Positions 54,053 to 64,000 of a stretch of DNA of 64,000 nt are shown here, piece by piece. The notes below the pieces were generated by a model. It made no database searches, was not told the origin of the DNA, and saw only the letters and a list, made by a program, of their open reading frames with translations. The stretch is from Agrocybe praecox (lineage: Eukaryota > Basidiomycota > Agaricomycetes > Agaricales > Agrocybaceae), in NCBI GenBank assembly GCA_964017145.1, contig OZ024841.1, positions 2,542,001 through 2,606,000 of the forward strand. Direction: 5' to 3'. A program made the translations under genes and the position numbers. Within the stretch, counting starts at the first letter, position 1, and each line of letters opens with the position of its first letter.

Positions 54053-55920
54053 GGTTCAGATACAAGAAGAGTCGCTTCGCTGATCGTCGACACTGCCAGT
54101 TCCTTCTGGGGAGAGGGCTTTCACACGGAAGCCCCGTGGTAGATGGCCCGTCACCCAATATTAATAGACTCGGCACAATCTACCGCCCTCCGAGCTTCCA
54201 AACACGCCAGCTGCTTGTTGTTGGGTGACATTATAACGCGCAGATTATCTCCGACTCGTCGTCGACAGGTTCCTAATGAGCTGGCGAAACGAAATAAGAT
54301 TTGGGAAAATGCAGTGTTTCTGGAGCCGAACCGGATCAACGCTTGTGCGCACTGCGCCATAATTCTGCGAATTCAAACCCCACCGAACAGGCTTTGTTTC
54401 GAACGACCGCGACCGACACCGCCCGCAGTGCCTGCACGACTACACAGAGCAGTGTGGAGGAAACAGACCTGATAGTCCAATAACACGCTCGCCAGGATAT
54501 TATATTCACGTCTATGGAGGGTCTGAAACGCACGCTAGCGTCGAAATTCGAACTTGAGCTCGGTAATGGTCTGCGTTCGTACATTGTTTTCCTTCTCGTT
54601 CTGCTGGATTTCGCACTTGCTTTTTGGATTACATATTTCTTTCTCATGCTCATTCCCCTCTTTCTTCTGCGCTAGCTCTGTGAGGACTTTGATTTTATAC
54701 CACCACCATCACCGTCAAGATCGCGACGGATGTGCACTCGAAACGTACGGATCAAATGCCCTTGTGTTTTTATCATTGCCAGCATCCATCCAACTTCATC
54801 GTTGAAATGCCTTTCAGCCTTGATCAAAGCAGGCCCTCCGACGTTTACAGTGCGATTCCACCAGGGCTGTATTCCGCATTTGTCCTTGCATTATATCGCC
54901 TACGTCGTCTGTCGTCCTTGCTCGATCCCACGAATTTCTTTCGAGAGAGTCGACAAACTTGGAACTGGTAAGTTTCTTCATCGATTTCTTGCTCGTTTAG
55001 TCACTTGCTCTTCTTTCGTTTTAGCTCCTCTCGATAAATTCAATAGTTCGTTGTGCAGTCACCGCCGCCACCGCTAGGGCTCATCCTTAACACTAATCGC
55101 ACGCGGTTCCCCGGTCTCTGCTTTCCGTTACCTCAAGCCTCCAGCTTCCGGATGCATTGCGTATGACGCATCGGCTTCGGGAGTTCCATATATGAGCCAC
55201 CAGTACGTCGCATTATCATTCTAAAACGCTCGAAGAATTCATATTCTCCAACTCTGACATTTCTGATCTTCTGGCCCTTGGCTCGGCTTTATTCACTATC
55301 GTTTTTTCTTACTTATCTGCCTTCCTTCCTTCCTCTTCCTTCCGTACAGATGCTCGCCCTTCTGTTCATCCGTCTGTTCCTTACTCGTGATCGTATCCAC
55401 GACACTCAAAGGACCAAAATCCACACATATCCGAAATGACAGGTCTGATCATTCTATGAACCATGAACCACGGACGCGGAGGAAAGAGAAGCGGTTAGGG
55501 AAAGCGGTTAAGGAAAGTGGCGAAGGTTTAACCGCGGTGTGGGGTCGCGCATCCAGAGTAGGCTCGGTACTCGCTGGTCCTGTAGTAAGTCGGGATCCTA
55601 TACACACACATATGTATAATAAGACAGAATAATACGATACGATAAATATACGCATACCACTAGCCTACTAAGTATGCCACATACAACACCGACATGACAT
55701 ACAAAAAAAAAAAGTGCGGGTAAGAAGCACGAATAATGAGTAATAACCAGTGAGCAAGCAGGCTGGAGTATAGGTATCTTTGATGACCGACCGAGTGGGC
55801 AAGTACGACGGGAAGGAAAGGAAAGGAAATGCACCGTGTAAAAGGGGCATATTCGCAAACTCATATATATAATCAATAATTTACATTAATCCAGATTTAA
55901 GGCAGTGAAGTAGAGAATAG
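54053..55920. other. Stretch upstream of the NLR gene, no recognised gene
   Basis: Base composition is less AT-rich than to the left. Several short frames exist (for example 54143-54472 and 54730-55077, plus strand) but none shows a domain, signal peptide or convincing intron pattern. The NLR promoter should lie just right of 54052. Confidence 0.4.
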
Positions 55921-55923
55921 AGG

Positions 55924-56235
55924 TCATACGTGCGTCCCTGGTCTTCCACCTTGCGCAGCGTACGCCCCATTTTTGTAAATAATAACTCCTTCCCATTCCT
56001 GCAGCATGCGCACCAATCCCCTGTTCGTCTTTATGCACGCCCAGCGTTTGAGGACGTACGACGACGCAGAGGCATACGACTCGGAGTCGACTCGCATGAG
56101 GTAGACGATTATTATGGCTGCGGAGCGGGACACGCCCTGACGAAAAGGAGAGAAAAAGGGTGTTAGGTTTGGTTACTTGAGGAAGATTACGATGAGAGAA
56201 AGAAGAGTGAAAGAGTCCACACATACCTCCTGACA
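55924..56235 (-). pseudogene. Dual-specificity phosphatase-like fragment
   Basis: One minus-strand exon ends with GGNMLVHCQE. After an intron the next begins GVSRSAAIIIVYLM. Together they form the phosphatase signature HCxxGxSRS with catalytic Cys and Arg. The following sequence, VLKRWACIKTNRGLVRMLQE, matches the helix and NxGF/LxxQLxxWE-like end of the fold. The family removes phosphate from Tyr and Ser/Thr residues. No N-terminal half is found: upstream the same frame meets a stop about ten codons before GGNM, inside a 298-bp tandem duplication. It may be a fragment, or its first exons may lie beyond the duplication unrecognised. Confidence 0.6.
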
Positions 56236-56263
56236 ATGAACCAACATATTCCCGCCCTCTGTC

Positions 56264-56720
56264 AACACGACCCAAATTCACGTCCACACGCTCTGAAGGA
56301 AGGGCTTCCAACCACGGCCCGTCAAGCACCTGCACGAGGTGCGTGTGCAGGAGGGAGGACTCTTGGAGTGTGGAGTGCGAGTTGAGGTAGAGTGAGCCGG
56401 GGAGGTAAGGTTGGGGATGGGAGGGAGAGGGGTAGCAGGATGGGGTGTATGGGTGCGGTTGTTGCTTGCATGATTTCGTGGGGGATGTTGCCGAATTGGA
56501 TGGTATTGGACGTGGAAGCAGCGCGTGAAGCGAATGTGGACGTGAATGAGACGTCTGTCCGTCAACAAGACCCAAATCCACGTCCGCATACTCTGAAGGA
56601 AGGGCTTCCAACCACGGCGCGTCAAGCACCTGCACGAGGTGGGTGTGCAGGAGGGAGGACTCTTGAAGCTTTGAAGTGCGGAGTGCGAGTTAAGGTGGAG
56701 TGGGCCGGGGAGGTAAGGAC
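56264..56720. repeat. 298-bp tandem duplication beside the phosphatase fragment
   Basis: GTCAACA(C/A)GACCCAAAT(T/C)CACGTCC starts at 56264 and 56561. CTCTGAAGGAAGGGCTTCCA starts at about 56293 and 56591. Each unit ends in GGCCGGGGAGGTAAGG-like sequence. Confidence 0.85.
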
Positions 56721-56849
56721 GTGAATGAAAGCATTAGACAGTGAAGTCGTCTGTCTATGTGGAAAACAACGCGTCGTCAGCGAGGGGAATACCATACAGG
56801 CAAGTACGTATGCATGTACTGCGTACCTAATAATATCCAGAAACAAACG

Positions 56850-57690
56850 AAGATGAACGCGCAGACGCGTACGCGAGGACCAGAACGCAATGATGGTTCA
56901 GGGTTGGAAGAAAATAACCAATCGATCTAAAAAGGAAAAAAGGGAATGTTCAGTCAGAAAAGCGGCGAACTGCCGAAAGGATCAAGGAGAACAAAGAAAC
57001 ATTGTCATTGGGTAGCAATAAGCGAGGGGGGTATCGGACACAAAACCTGCAGGTCGATGCAGACCAACCCATCCGAACGAGCAAAGGGAGTAACCGAGCC
57101 CAGACGCAGGCACAGCTAAACTTCATCTATCCCAGCTCGACCACCAACGCTTCTCCGGTATCCAGACATCCAGATACCAAGCTCGGTGCTAGCGGCGCTG
57201 GTCGCTGGTCGTTGGTCGTTCGGAACGAAACCCATTCAGGGGGTTCGAATTCTGGGTTGACATGGGGTTCCGGATTCGAGGGCGTGAACAAAGAATACAA
57301 GTTGGCATCGAGAGATGGGGCGCTGAGAGTCAGAGAAAGGTGAAGATGGACGGTGCCAAAATGAACGCGGGGACAAGTGTGATGGAAGGGATGGAGGATG
57401 GGAGGAGATTAGTGCAAGGATAATACGCGACAGCAGGTGCCAGTGAACGACGACGACCGTGCGGGGTAATACGCGACACCCCGACCACAGAGAGGAATGA
57501 AGAAGAACGACAAATATTCAAAACACCATGACCAGAGATTAGATCACACTTAGCGCGGTGGACGTTTGAACAATTGGCTTGCTGTGTTAACAGTAAGGTT
57601 CCCAACCACCTAAAATACCTTTAAAAGGAAATAAAATGTTGACCATCACGTAATCTTAATCAGTATCACATGATTCCTTCTCTTTCTGGC
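56850..57690. other. Unassigned stretch, no recognised gene
   Basis: Moderate GC content and short frames on both strands (for example 57002-57343 plus). No family signature or reliable splice chain seen. Confidence 0.35.
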
Positions 57691-57850
57691 CGCCTCAAAA
57701 CCCGTAATTCAGAAAATGTTGACCGTTTGTTTGCCTTTGTATTGCTACAGCTTTAGTGCTTCCTTTTCTGGCTGCCTCAAAACCCGTAATTCAGAAAATG
57801 TTGACCGTTTGTTTGCTTTTGTTTTGCTGCGTCGTCTTTCCTCCTTCCAA
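57688..57850 (+). repeat. 82-bp tandem duplication
   Basis: GGC(C/T)GCCTCAAAACCCGTAA followed by TTCAGAAAATGTTGACCG occurs at 57688 and 57770. Confidence 0.85.
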
Positions 57851-57914
57851 TCCTTCTCCCTTACCTTTCTCAACGTCCAAGCCTTCTATAAATTTATTTG
57901 TATTTCCTCTTAAT

Positions 57915-58620
57915 TCGAGAACAGTTTCGTTTTATTTCGAATGGCTGAGTATTTTTGTCTATCTGTCCTTTCTTTCTTCTTGGTTTATTCTGTCCAGCTC
58001 CTCGATCCTTTCCATTTCTTTCCTCAGGTGCTCCGACGGGTGGTTCTGGAACAGCTTGTCTTTGAAGTCTTGTAAAAGGCGTATTGTCCCTGCTCCTCGA
58101 TAACACCACGTACACTCCGAATGGTGATAATTCCGCCCCTGTCTTTGGCTGGCCAATATCAATTATCACGAACTCGATGGTTTTTTTGCCTTGGGACTTG
58201 TAATCTGTGAAGGCATACCCCGAGGGCCCGTATAATTGGGAACTGCCTTCTAGCTATCTTGTGTTTCGAGTTGTCTCTTCTCGTCACGGTGAACGTCGCT
58301 CGCGTCGGCACAAGCGGCACGAAGCTGGTTGGTATGCCTGGGAATCGCAGAGATGTAGGGTTATTTGGTCGGAACAATACCATGGCAGGAGGATATTTCG
58401 GACAAATGGTAGCTTCTTCGTCGATCTCATGTTCGTCGTCATCTAGTAGGTCCAGTACTATTATCACCTCAATGGTTCCCCTTGTCCCGTTTGCGATAGA
58501 GGCTTCCACCGCGATGTTAACTTGAATCATGGCTTTCATACCGATTGCTAGCTCGATAGCGTCGTCTACGTTTCACTGCGTGTCCTCTGATGTTCCTTTT
58601 GCAATCGGCAGTTTAGCTTC
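57915..58620 (-). pseudogene. PIF1/Helitron-type helicase, C-terminal fragment with frameshifts
   Basis: Read on the minus strand: IELAIGMKAMIQVNIAVEAS, ANGTRGTI, a Pro-rich segment, RRQFPI, then after a shift YAFTDYKSQGK..TIEFVIIDIGQ (helicase motif V-like) and VYVVLSRS (motif VI-like). After a second shift come GTIRLLQDFKDKLFQNH and a Glu/Arg-rich end. These are the last motifs of superfamily 1B PIF1 helicases, which in mushrooms are very often Helitron cargo. Frameshifts near 58212 (G run) and ~58100, and the absence of motifs I-IV, make it a relic. Confidence 0.7.
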
Positions 58621-58645
58621 CACACGAAGGAGCTAGGAACGCGAA

Positions 58646-59820
58646 AACACGTAAGATGTAGCCTATCATGCGCTCGTCTCAACATGGTAGAATAAATTTA
58701 ATTACCACTATCTGTTTTCTTCGCTTCCATAACAATGACTTTGTTTATCAATTTGGAATCGTAAAATTATAAGAATTATTATGCATAATCAATTATCAAT
58801 ACGAACGGGCTTAAGTCAGACAGCAAGCCTGTTTGGAGACGAAGTCGACCGCTAGTTACAGAAGCGAAGAGAATATAAAGAAAGGCAAGGCGGGCACAAA
58901 CGGGGGGCGATCGAGAGGTACAAGACCGACGAATAGGACTCACATGAATTTTGATCCGAACACTAACCCAACATGGCATCACGTACTTTCGTATCTGACC
59001 ATAACTTCTCCTTCGATTTGAATCCTACCCGTCAAGTTGCTGAATGGGCAAGTCATTACAGAAGAGATACAAAAGCATCGGCGGACGTACAAGAAACGCA
59101 TAACAAAACGAAGACAATGTAGGATATTGATGAACGAAGGACGTGAAAGCACGATACTGCTGTTTCTGGAAGGACGATACATACCCATTCCACCGACACA
59201 GTGTCTACCAGCACTTTCAAGTTCATCTAGACGCAAACACCAACGTCCGAACCAGCGGGATCACCCTGCCCCAGCTTACGCGGCTGCTCATCCACTCCGA
59301 ACTATCCCCAAGTTTGGGCCTTATTTGCTCTTGCAGACCTTGAACAAAATTGAATGGGCAATCGAGGTTTTTTTAAAGGTATGTTTTCTTACTAGTACAT
59401 ATTTTGTGGATGGCCCAAGGCTCATGGGACATCCCCTTTCTTTCAACGCTATCATTCGCATTTTTCATTACGAATAGATATCTTTCAATGCATTTTGTCC
59501 TTCCTATCACATTTGGACCTCCATTTGCGCATTATTTTGTGCCTGCATTCGTGGGGCGGCTGTCGTTCGATTAAGAATGACTATATCTTTTCGTTTCCCT
59601 TTTCTATTACTCACCGACCTGCGTTCTTTTTCTATCGTTTTTTACAATTCTATCTTATTGATTGACCGTTCTTCTTAGTTAATCGTTACCACCGCTGTCG
59701 CGGGCTAAACCAGCAGCACCGTGCTCACACCCATTCACAGTCGTTCGACCCAACTGGAATACCTGGTCGAAAGTTCGCCCTCGTCACCTGTTACTGGGGT
59801 AACTATCGACCGCTCTGTAC
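58646..59820. other. Unassigned stretch with weak coding hints
   Basis: Between 59040 and 59345 two overlapping plus-strand frames are open. One reads CCFWKDDTYPFHRHSVYQHF and SGITLPQLTRLLIHSELSPS, which looks protein-like but is not recognised and ends in a stop. The remainder is T-rich intergenic sequence. Confidence 0.35.
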
Positions 59821-59824
59821 TTCC

Positions 59825-60961
59825 ATGTCATCGTCTGTCGTTTCTAAGCCCCCTGGCAATAACCCTCAGCCAGCCACACCGCGGAAGAAGTTCGCGAACT
59901 CTGCTACGCTGGGTCTAAAGGGAGACTATCCGTTTGCATCTAGCATCGGAGCTGCGGCGTCCACTTCCAATTCAAATGCTACTGCTACATACTGCTACTT
60001 CCATCGCGAACGTAAATTTCAACACCCTCTTACCACCCGCCCTGGCGAGAAAGACGCCAAGGAGAAGAGGAGCCTGGCCTGCCTCCTGCACCGGCACCGG
60101 CACCAGTTCCACCAACAGCTTATCGTGCGCCTATGGTTCCAAGTGCATCACCCCCAGCGCCAGTGCTAGCACCTGTATCGATTGTTCCTGTCCAGGTTCC
60201 AGCGACGACGGCCCTGGCTGTTCGTGCGACCCGGTATCTGGCGTTTCCGCCGAAGCGGACTCGAATGCTTCCTCCGTTGGACAGGAAGGGCAAATGATCT
60301 TTGGTTGCAAGGATGATGGGGCCAACGCGAAGGAGGGCACTGGAAGTCCGAGCATCAGAGTTATGCCAAGCACGGCGTCTGGTGCATTGAATTGCAGGCT
60401 AATTCGTCGATGGATACGACGAATGAAAGAGAGGAGATGGAGAGGAAAAAGAGAAGGAGAGGCGAGAGGCGAAAAGATACCAGTGGGAGAAGGAACACAC
60501 TTACGGCTGTGGTTGAACCCATTAGCAGGTCCATTAAGAGTCGGTCTCAGAAGAACAACACTCTTATTAGCTCTGTTTATCCAGATGGCAGTACCACCAT
60601 CGCCGTACCAGCTATAACCAAGTACCCCAACGCGAGTTTACGACTCCTACCAATGCCCACGTCTGTGCGATCCCCACCGGGTGCAGTGGCACGTTCGACG
60701 TCCATGAACTCGAATGCGTCTCGTTCAGGTGGTGGTTCAGCAGCGGCGTCATCCCAAACACATTGCCAATCGATGACGAATATCCAGCCGGCGTTGACGA
60801 ACCCTCTGCTCTCGGCTGGTGGGTTGGTAGCATCTTCTAGCGTTGATCGTATAACGGCTGTCATGTTGCCTGGACAGGGGGTGTCCCCTTTCACCACTGG
60901 CTGGTGGGACCGGCATATGGCAATCCATCGCAGGACGCTGGAGATGGAGCTTGAAGCTTGA
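59825..60961 (+). CDS. Hypothetical low-complexity protein, frame uncertain
   Basis: An ATG at 59825 opens a Ser/Ala/Pro-rich frame (KKFANSATLGLKGDYPF). Further on, Pro/Ala-rich and Ser-rich segments lie in different frames, up to a frame ending at 60961 that contains a Lys/Arg-rich patch and WWDRHMAIHRRT. I could not find splice sites that join them convincingly. It may be a real fungus-specific gene with introns or indels, or an old one. No function can be given. Confidence 0.3.
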
Positions 60962-61394
60962 ACCGCAGTCCAGTGTCGAGCTGACGGGGTTGGATATATT
61001 GAACGATACGTATAGTTTGGATATAGAAGGTTGAAGGGAAATTGAGGAGTCAGAAGTTTTGGTACGATATATTGAGGAGGTACGTATTCTTTTCTTTCTT
61101 TTCTTTAATATTTTTTCTCTTTTCTTGTTTTTTTTTTCTTCTTCGTTCTTTTCGATCCGCATTTGTTGCTGCAGTCGAGACCGGGTTCGTATATCAATAC
61201 CATCAACACCTGGCATCTTCTCAATTTCCTTTTCTTCTGTTCTCACCTTTTACCTGGGCCGTCGAACATGCAAACTGATTATTTTTCCCTCTTATAGGCG
61301 TGCGGACCTTTCGGCTGCTCATGCCTAGATGGCGAAAAGAATAGAATACATACATAAGACTCTTCATCTTTTCTGCATGACCATCTTACGAGTT

Positions 61395-61577
61395 ACTATA
61401 TCTCAGGTGGACATGATGTCAAACTCACGGAAGAGGAAATTAAGTATTGGAGGAACCATACAAGCCCCAGAACATCATTGGCCATGCTTAGAGGGCCTGT
61501 GTACAGTGATGTTGGTGTGTGCCGTATCTACGATGTATGTCGTCCTGTTGAACGAATAGACTATGAAACGTTTGACT
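61395..61577 (+). CDS. Small hypothetical exon or C-terminal fragment
   Basis: A plus-strand frame reads SYYISGGHDVKLTEEEIKYW, then SPRTSLAMLRGPVYSDVGVC and RIYDVCRPVERIDYETFD before a stop. The composition is protein-like. No start or family recognised. Confidence 0.3.
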
Positions 61578-61871
61578 AGGGATCAAGTTTCAAATTATGC
61601 AGTGAAGAATAACAGGCCCGTCGGCATACCCATACCCTTTACCAGCTATAATATCCTCTATTGGCCATGTAAAATAGTGCCGGAAGTACTAAAATCACGC
61701 GAAGGAATGACGCGCTTCGAACTAAAGTGCTGCCATGTAGACCGTGGTAGCATGTGGTGTCTGTGGAACGTGCGACAACCATACCTCGCCTCTGTAGACT
61801 GTGACTTACAAGCACATTATTTAAAGGAGACTGCCTCTTTTTTTCTCAACGACTCACTTGTCGCCCACTGA
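61563..61871 (+). CDS. Hypothetical protein, 102 codons
   Basis: Open from ATG 61563 to TGA 61869-61871, overlapping the end of the previous frame. Contains several Cys (KCCHVDRGSMWCLWNV). No signal peptide or family recognised. It ends ~40 bp before the SurE start. Confidence 0.3.
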   Translation: MKRLTRDQVSNYAVKNNRPVGIPIPFTSYNILYWPCKIVPEVLKSREGMTRFELKCCHVDRGSMWCLWNVRQPYLASVDCDLQAHYLKETASFFLNDSLVAH

Positions 61872-61910
61872 CAACACACGGAGCAACCAGCTTCAATTTT
61901 AATCCACTTA

Positions 61911-63076
61911 ATGCGATCTCTCTCGGTTCCCATTGTCGCTTTATTCGTTGCAGCAAGCATCGCTCAGAAAATCGTTATAACTAACGACGATGGCTGGGCA
62001 ACGGCTCAAATCCGAGTTGACATAACGCATTGAAGGCTGCTGGCTACGACGTGAGTTTCGAAAAATATTATTTGTGAAGTGTGTTCTCAGCTGTCGCCGT
62101 AGGTCATTCTTTCAGCACCAGCCGAGAATGTATCGGGAACTACTTCGCTGTCGATGACTAGATTGGTACGCCTCCAACTTTGTTGATACCTTGCGAATTC
62201 GACACGTGTCCAGCAGAGTCCCCAGGCATAGGGAGCAATTCGACTGACCGTGAGGAACATTGATTATTGCTAATAAAAACCTAAAAGTGAATTCTCCTGG
62301 ATTTTTTATAGCTCGCCTGAACTATGTTAATGGGTTCCCGTAAGACATGCGGCAGTTTTGCTCAAGAAGCCAGGCTAAATGGTTTCACAGAGTGGACGCA
62401 GTCCGACATGGAATCCAAACCCTCTTTCCTCAGTTCTTCGGATCTCCACCCGACCTCGTTATTAGCGGCTCTAACATTGGCAGTCAGTTAAAATCCGAAT
62501 CCAGCAGTGTTTTGACTTACGTTGCCTAATTATAGCCAATATGGTCCTACTCTCTGGAACAGCGTAAGCAAACTTCTGGACATAGAGTCATACCTCGCTG
62601 ACGTATTTTTCAGAGGTGCCGCGGCTGAGGCAGCTAAGGAGGGCATTCCATCCATCGCATTTTCCGTGGCTTCAGGATCGCAAGTGTCGTATACGAGTCT
62701 ATCAAACACAACAGCGCCATCCACAGTTTCTGCCAACATATACACGGATCTTATATTTCAATTTACGTCAGCCCTTCTCGCCAACCCCTCGCCAATCTTA
62801 CCTTCGGGGATCAGTCTTAACGTAAACTTTGCTGCCATAGATTCGTGTCCTTCTGCATCAAGCTATCGGTTTGCGCTTACGCGGGTCTTGGGGAATACAT
62901 TGGCAACAGATGTAACGACTTGCGGGACAAACCATCTGCCATCGGAGTCGTCTGCAATCACGAATGGATGCATAGCGACTGTCAGCGTGTTCAACGGGTC
63001 TACTAAGGCTGATGTCGATGCAGCCACCCAACAGCTTGTCTCGGATAGGTTATCGTCGATCTTAACATGTTTGTGA
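61911..63076 (+). CDS. Secreted SurE-like phosphatase, multi-exon, two apparent frameshifts
   Basis: Starts with a signal-peptide-like MRSLSVPIVALFVAASIAQ followed at once by the SurE metal-binding motif ITNDDGWA. Later pieces match the fungal secreted SurE family: VILSAPAENVSGT, PCEFDTCPAESPGIGSNSTD, RLNYVNGFP, VDAVRHGIQTLFPQFFGSPP, DLVISGSNIG, GIPSIAFSVASGSQVSY, and the end AATQQLVSDRLSSILTC. Introns of ~50-60 bp with GT-AG ends fit (for example 62340-62390 and the ones before ANIYT). Two places do not join in frame: near 62020 (IRVD to ALKAAGYD) and near 62160 (SLSMT to the PCEFDTC block). SurE proteins hydrolyse phosphomonoesters of nucleotides and similar substrates. The gene is either a young pseudogene or contains sequence errors. 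Confidence 0.75.
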
Positions 63077-64000
63077 AGCTCGTAAATGAACGCACCCAAT
63101 TATATTATTCGCCGTCAACGATGTATGGCACGTGCCCTGGGCGCTTAAGTTTTAGCCAAGACTCCTTCCAACGCGACTCGCGTTATTTCATACAGGTCCG
63201 TCCATAGTTAACAGGCTGCATCCTAGGCTGAGAGAGATGAAGGGTTGGGGTGGCTATAACCTCAAGTGGTCTGCAGACCATGAAGATTACTGTCGCACGG
63301 ATTAAATGATACAAAAGCTGCTTTGGCGATACCATCAGTGTGAGAATCGTTTCAGTTCATCCATACTACCATGGATAGACATCTTACCTACTTCTAGTCG
63401 GTACTTCAGTACTAAAAATCACAAGTTTTCAATGCTGCAACGAGCAAGTGTACCACTCGAAGGACGAGAGTCTAAACATTTAGGTCTCGGAGTCAGCAGT
63501 GCGGTGCAGAAAGAAAAATAATTTTGAAGCATCATACGTTTTCCCTTTCGATAGTTTGAACTGTGCAAGGAGAGGAAGAGTGTTTAAAACGCCCTCGTAT
63601 TTCTGTCGTTTTATTATGCTTCGAGGCAACCGCTGGCTACTCTCGGGAGCTTGGCATCACAAGGAACAGTCAATAACTTGGTCTGCGCCGGCTCATCGTT
63701 AACGTTCTTTACTGGTTCTCATCATTGGGATAGAATCACCATCTTTCCAAGCAATCTTTCGGCAGTACAGCACTCCAGTCCTTGATAATATCAATCACCC
63801 TTTTAAAGGAGAAACTATGACACTCAAGGTAATGGAGGTCTCATTTAACCTTGGGTTGAGTGTATTATTAACGTATATTTGCCTTTGGTACATAATGGTA
63901 CGACGCCATAGTTGATTGACTGATCCTTCCTCGTCAGGTGTTGAAACTGTCTAGTGGGTGTTATGACTGCAATTTCGTAAACATATCCTAACTGGTGGCG
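63077..64000. other. Right end of window, no recognised gene
   Basis: Short frames only (for example 63306-63521). No family signature, repeat or RNA gene that I can support. Confidence 0.4.

Noticed and set aside
57225..57270. GGTTCGAATTC box suggesting a tRNA T-arm
   Set aside because: The flanking bases do not pair as a T-stem, and no acceptor or anticodon arm could be found upstream.

Overview
The window looks like nuclear DNA of an Agaricomycete (mushroom-forming basidiomycete). Short GT-AG introns, a KDZ transposase remnant, TET/JBP-type dioxygenase genes paired with DUF6532-type genes, a patatin/NB-ARC/TPR receptor and a secreted SurE gene all fit that group. The genus cannot be fixed from sequence alone. 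A 200-base run of N (29432-29631) marks an assembly gap. Most of 1-50 kb is mobile or decayed-mobile DNA; 50.8-64 kb looks more like ordinary host DNA with a few decayed genes.

Layout. 0.8-4.8 kb: a TET/JBP-like gene and a DUF6532-like gene in tandem. 6.3-7.4 kb: a ~160 bp satellite. 7.9-8.6 kb: a host-like gene cut by a MULE-like element. 8.6-29.1 kb: a nested transposon stack. A foldback MULE-like element was hit by a Gypsy chromovirus (8848-27624; 5-bp duplication GTCAA). The Gypsy was in turn hit by a mini copia-like LTR element (15201-17559; duplication CTGAA) and by a second MULE-like foldback (18677-22656; 9-bp duplication GCGTTAACC). Frame arithmetic shows that removing both insertions leaves one continuous gag-pol frame of about 2,530 codons. 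The Gypsy also carries a third long frame with an arginine/serine-rich segment and an RRM-like end.

29.6-40.4 kb: a broken KDZ transposase with two related foldback elements, plus an interspersed repeat family whose 3' end folds into three hairpins. 42.5-46.7 kb: a second, decayed TET/JBP plus DUF6532 pair. 46.8-49.8 kb: a Tc1/mariner element with a hAT-type non-autonomous element inside its right inverted repeat. 50.8-54.05 kb: an NLR-like gene (patatin, NB-ARC, TPR) on the minus strand. 55.9-58.6 kb: fragments of a dual-specificity phosphatase and a PIF1/Helitron-type helicase. 59.8-63.1 kb: hypothetical frames and a SurE gene.

A common thread is CpG decay. All five substitutions between the Gypsy LTRs and the single one between the copia-like LTRs are CpG to TpG/CpA transitions. 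Four suspected damaging changes (mariner TGA, DUF6532-2 TGA, integrase Asp to Asn, TET-1 Arg to His) also fit a CpG transition. This suggests cytosine methylation acting on mobile DNA in a region that also holds genes related to 5-methylcytosine oxidases.
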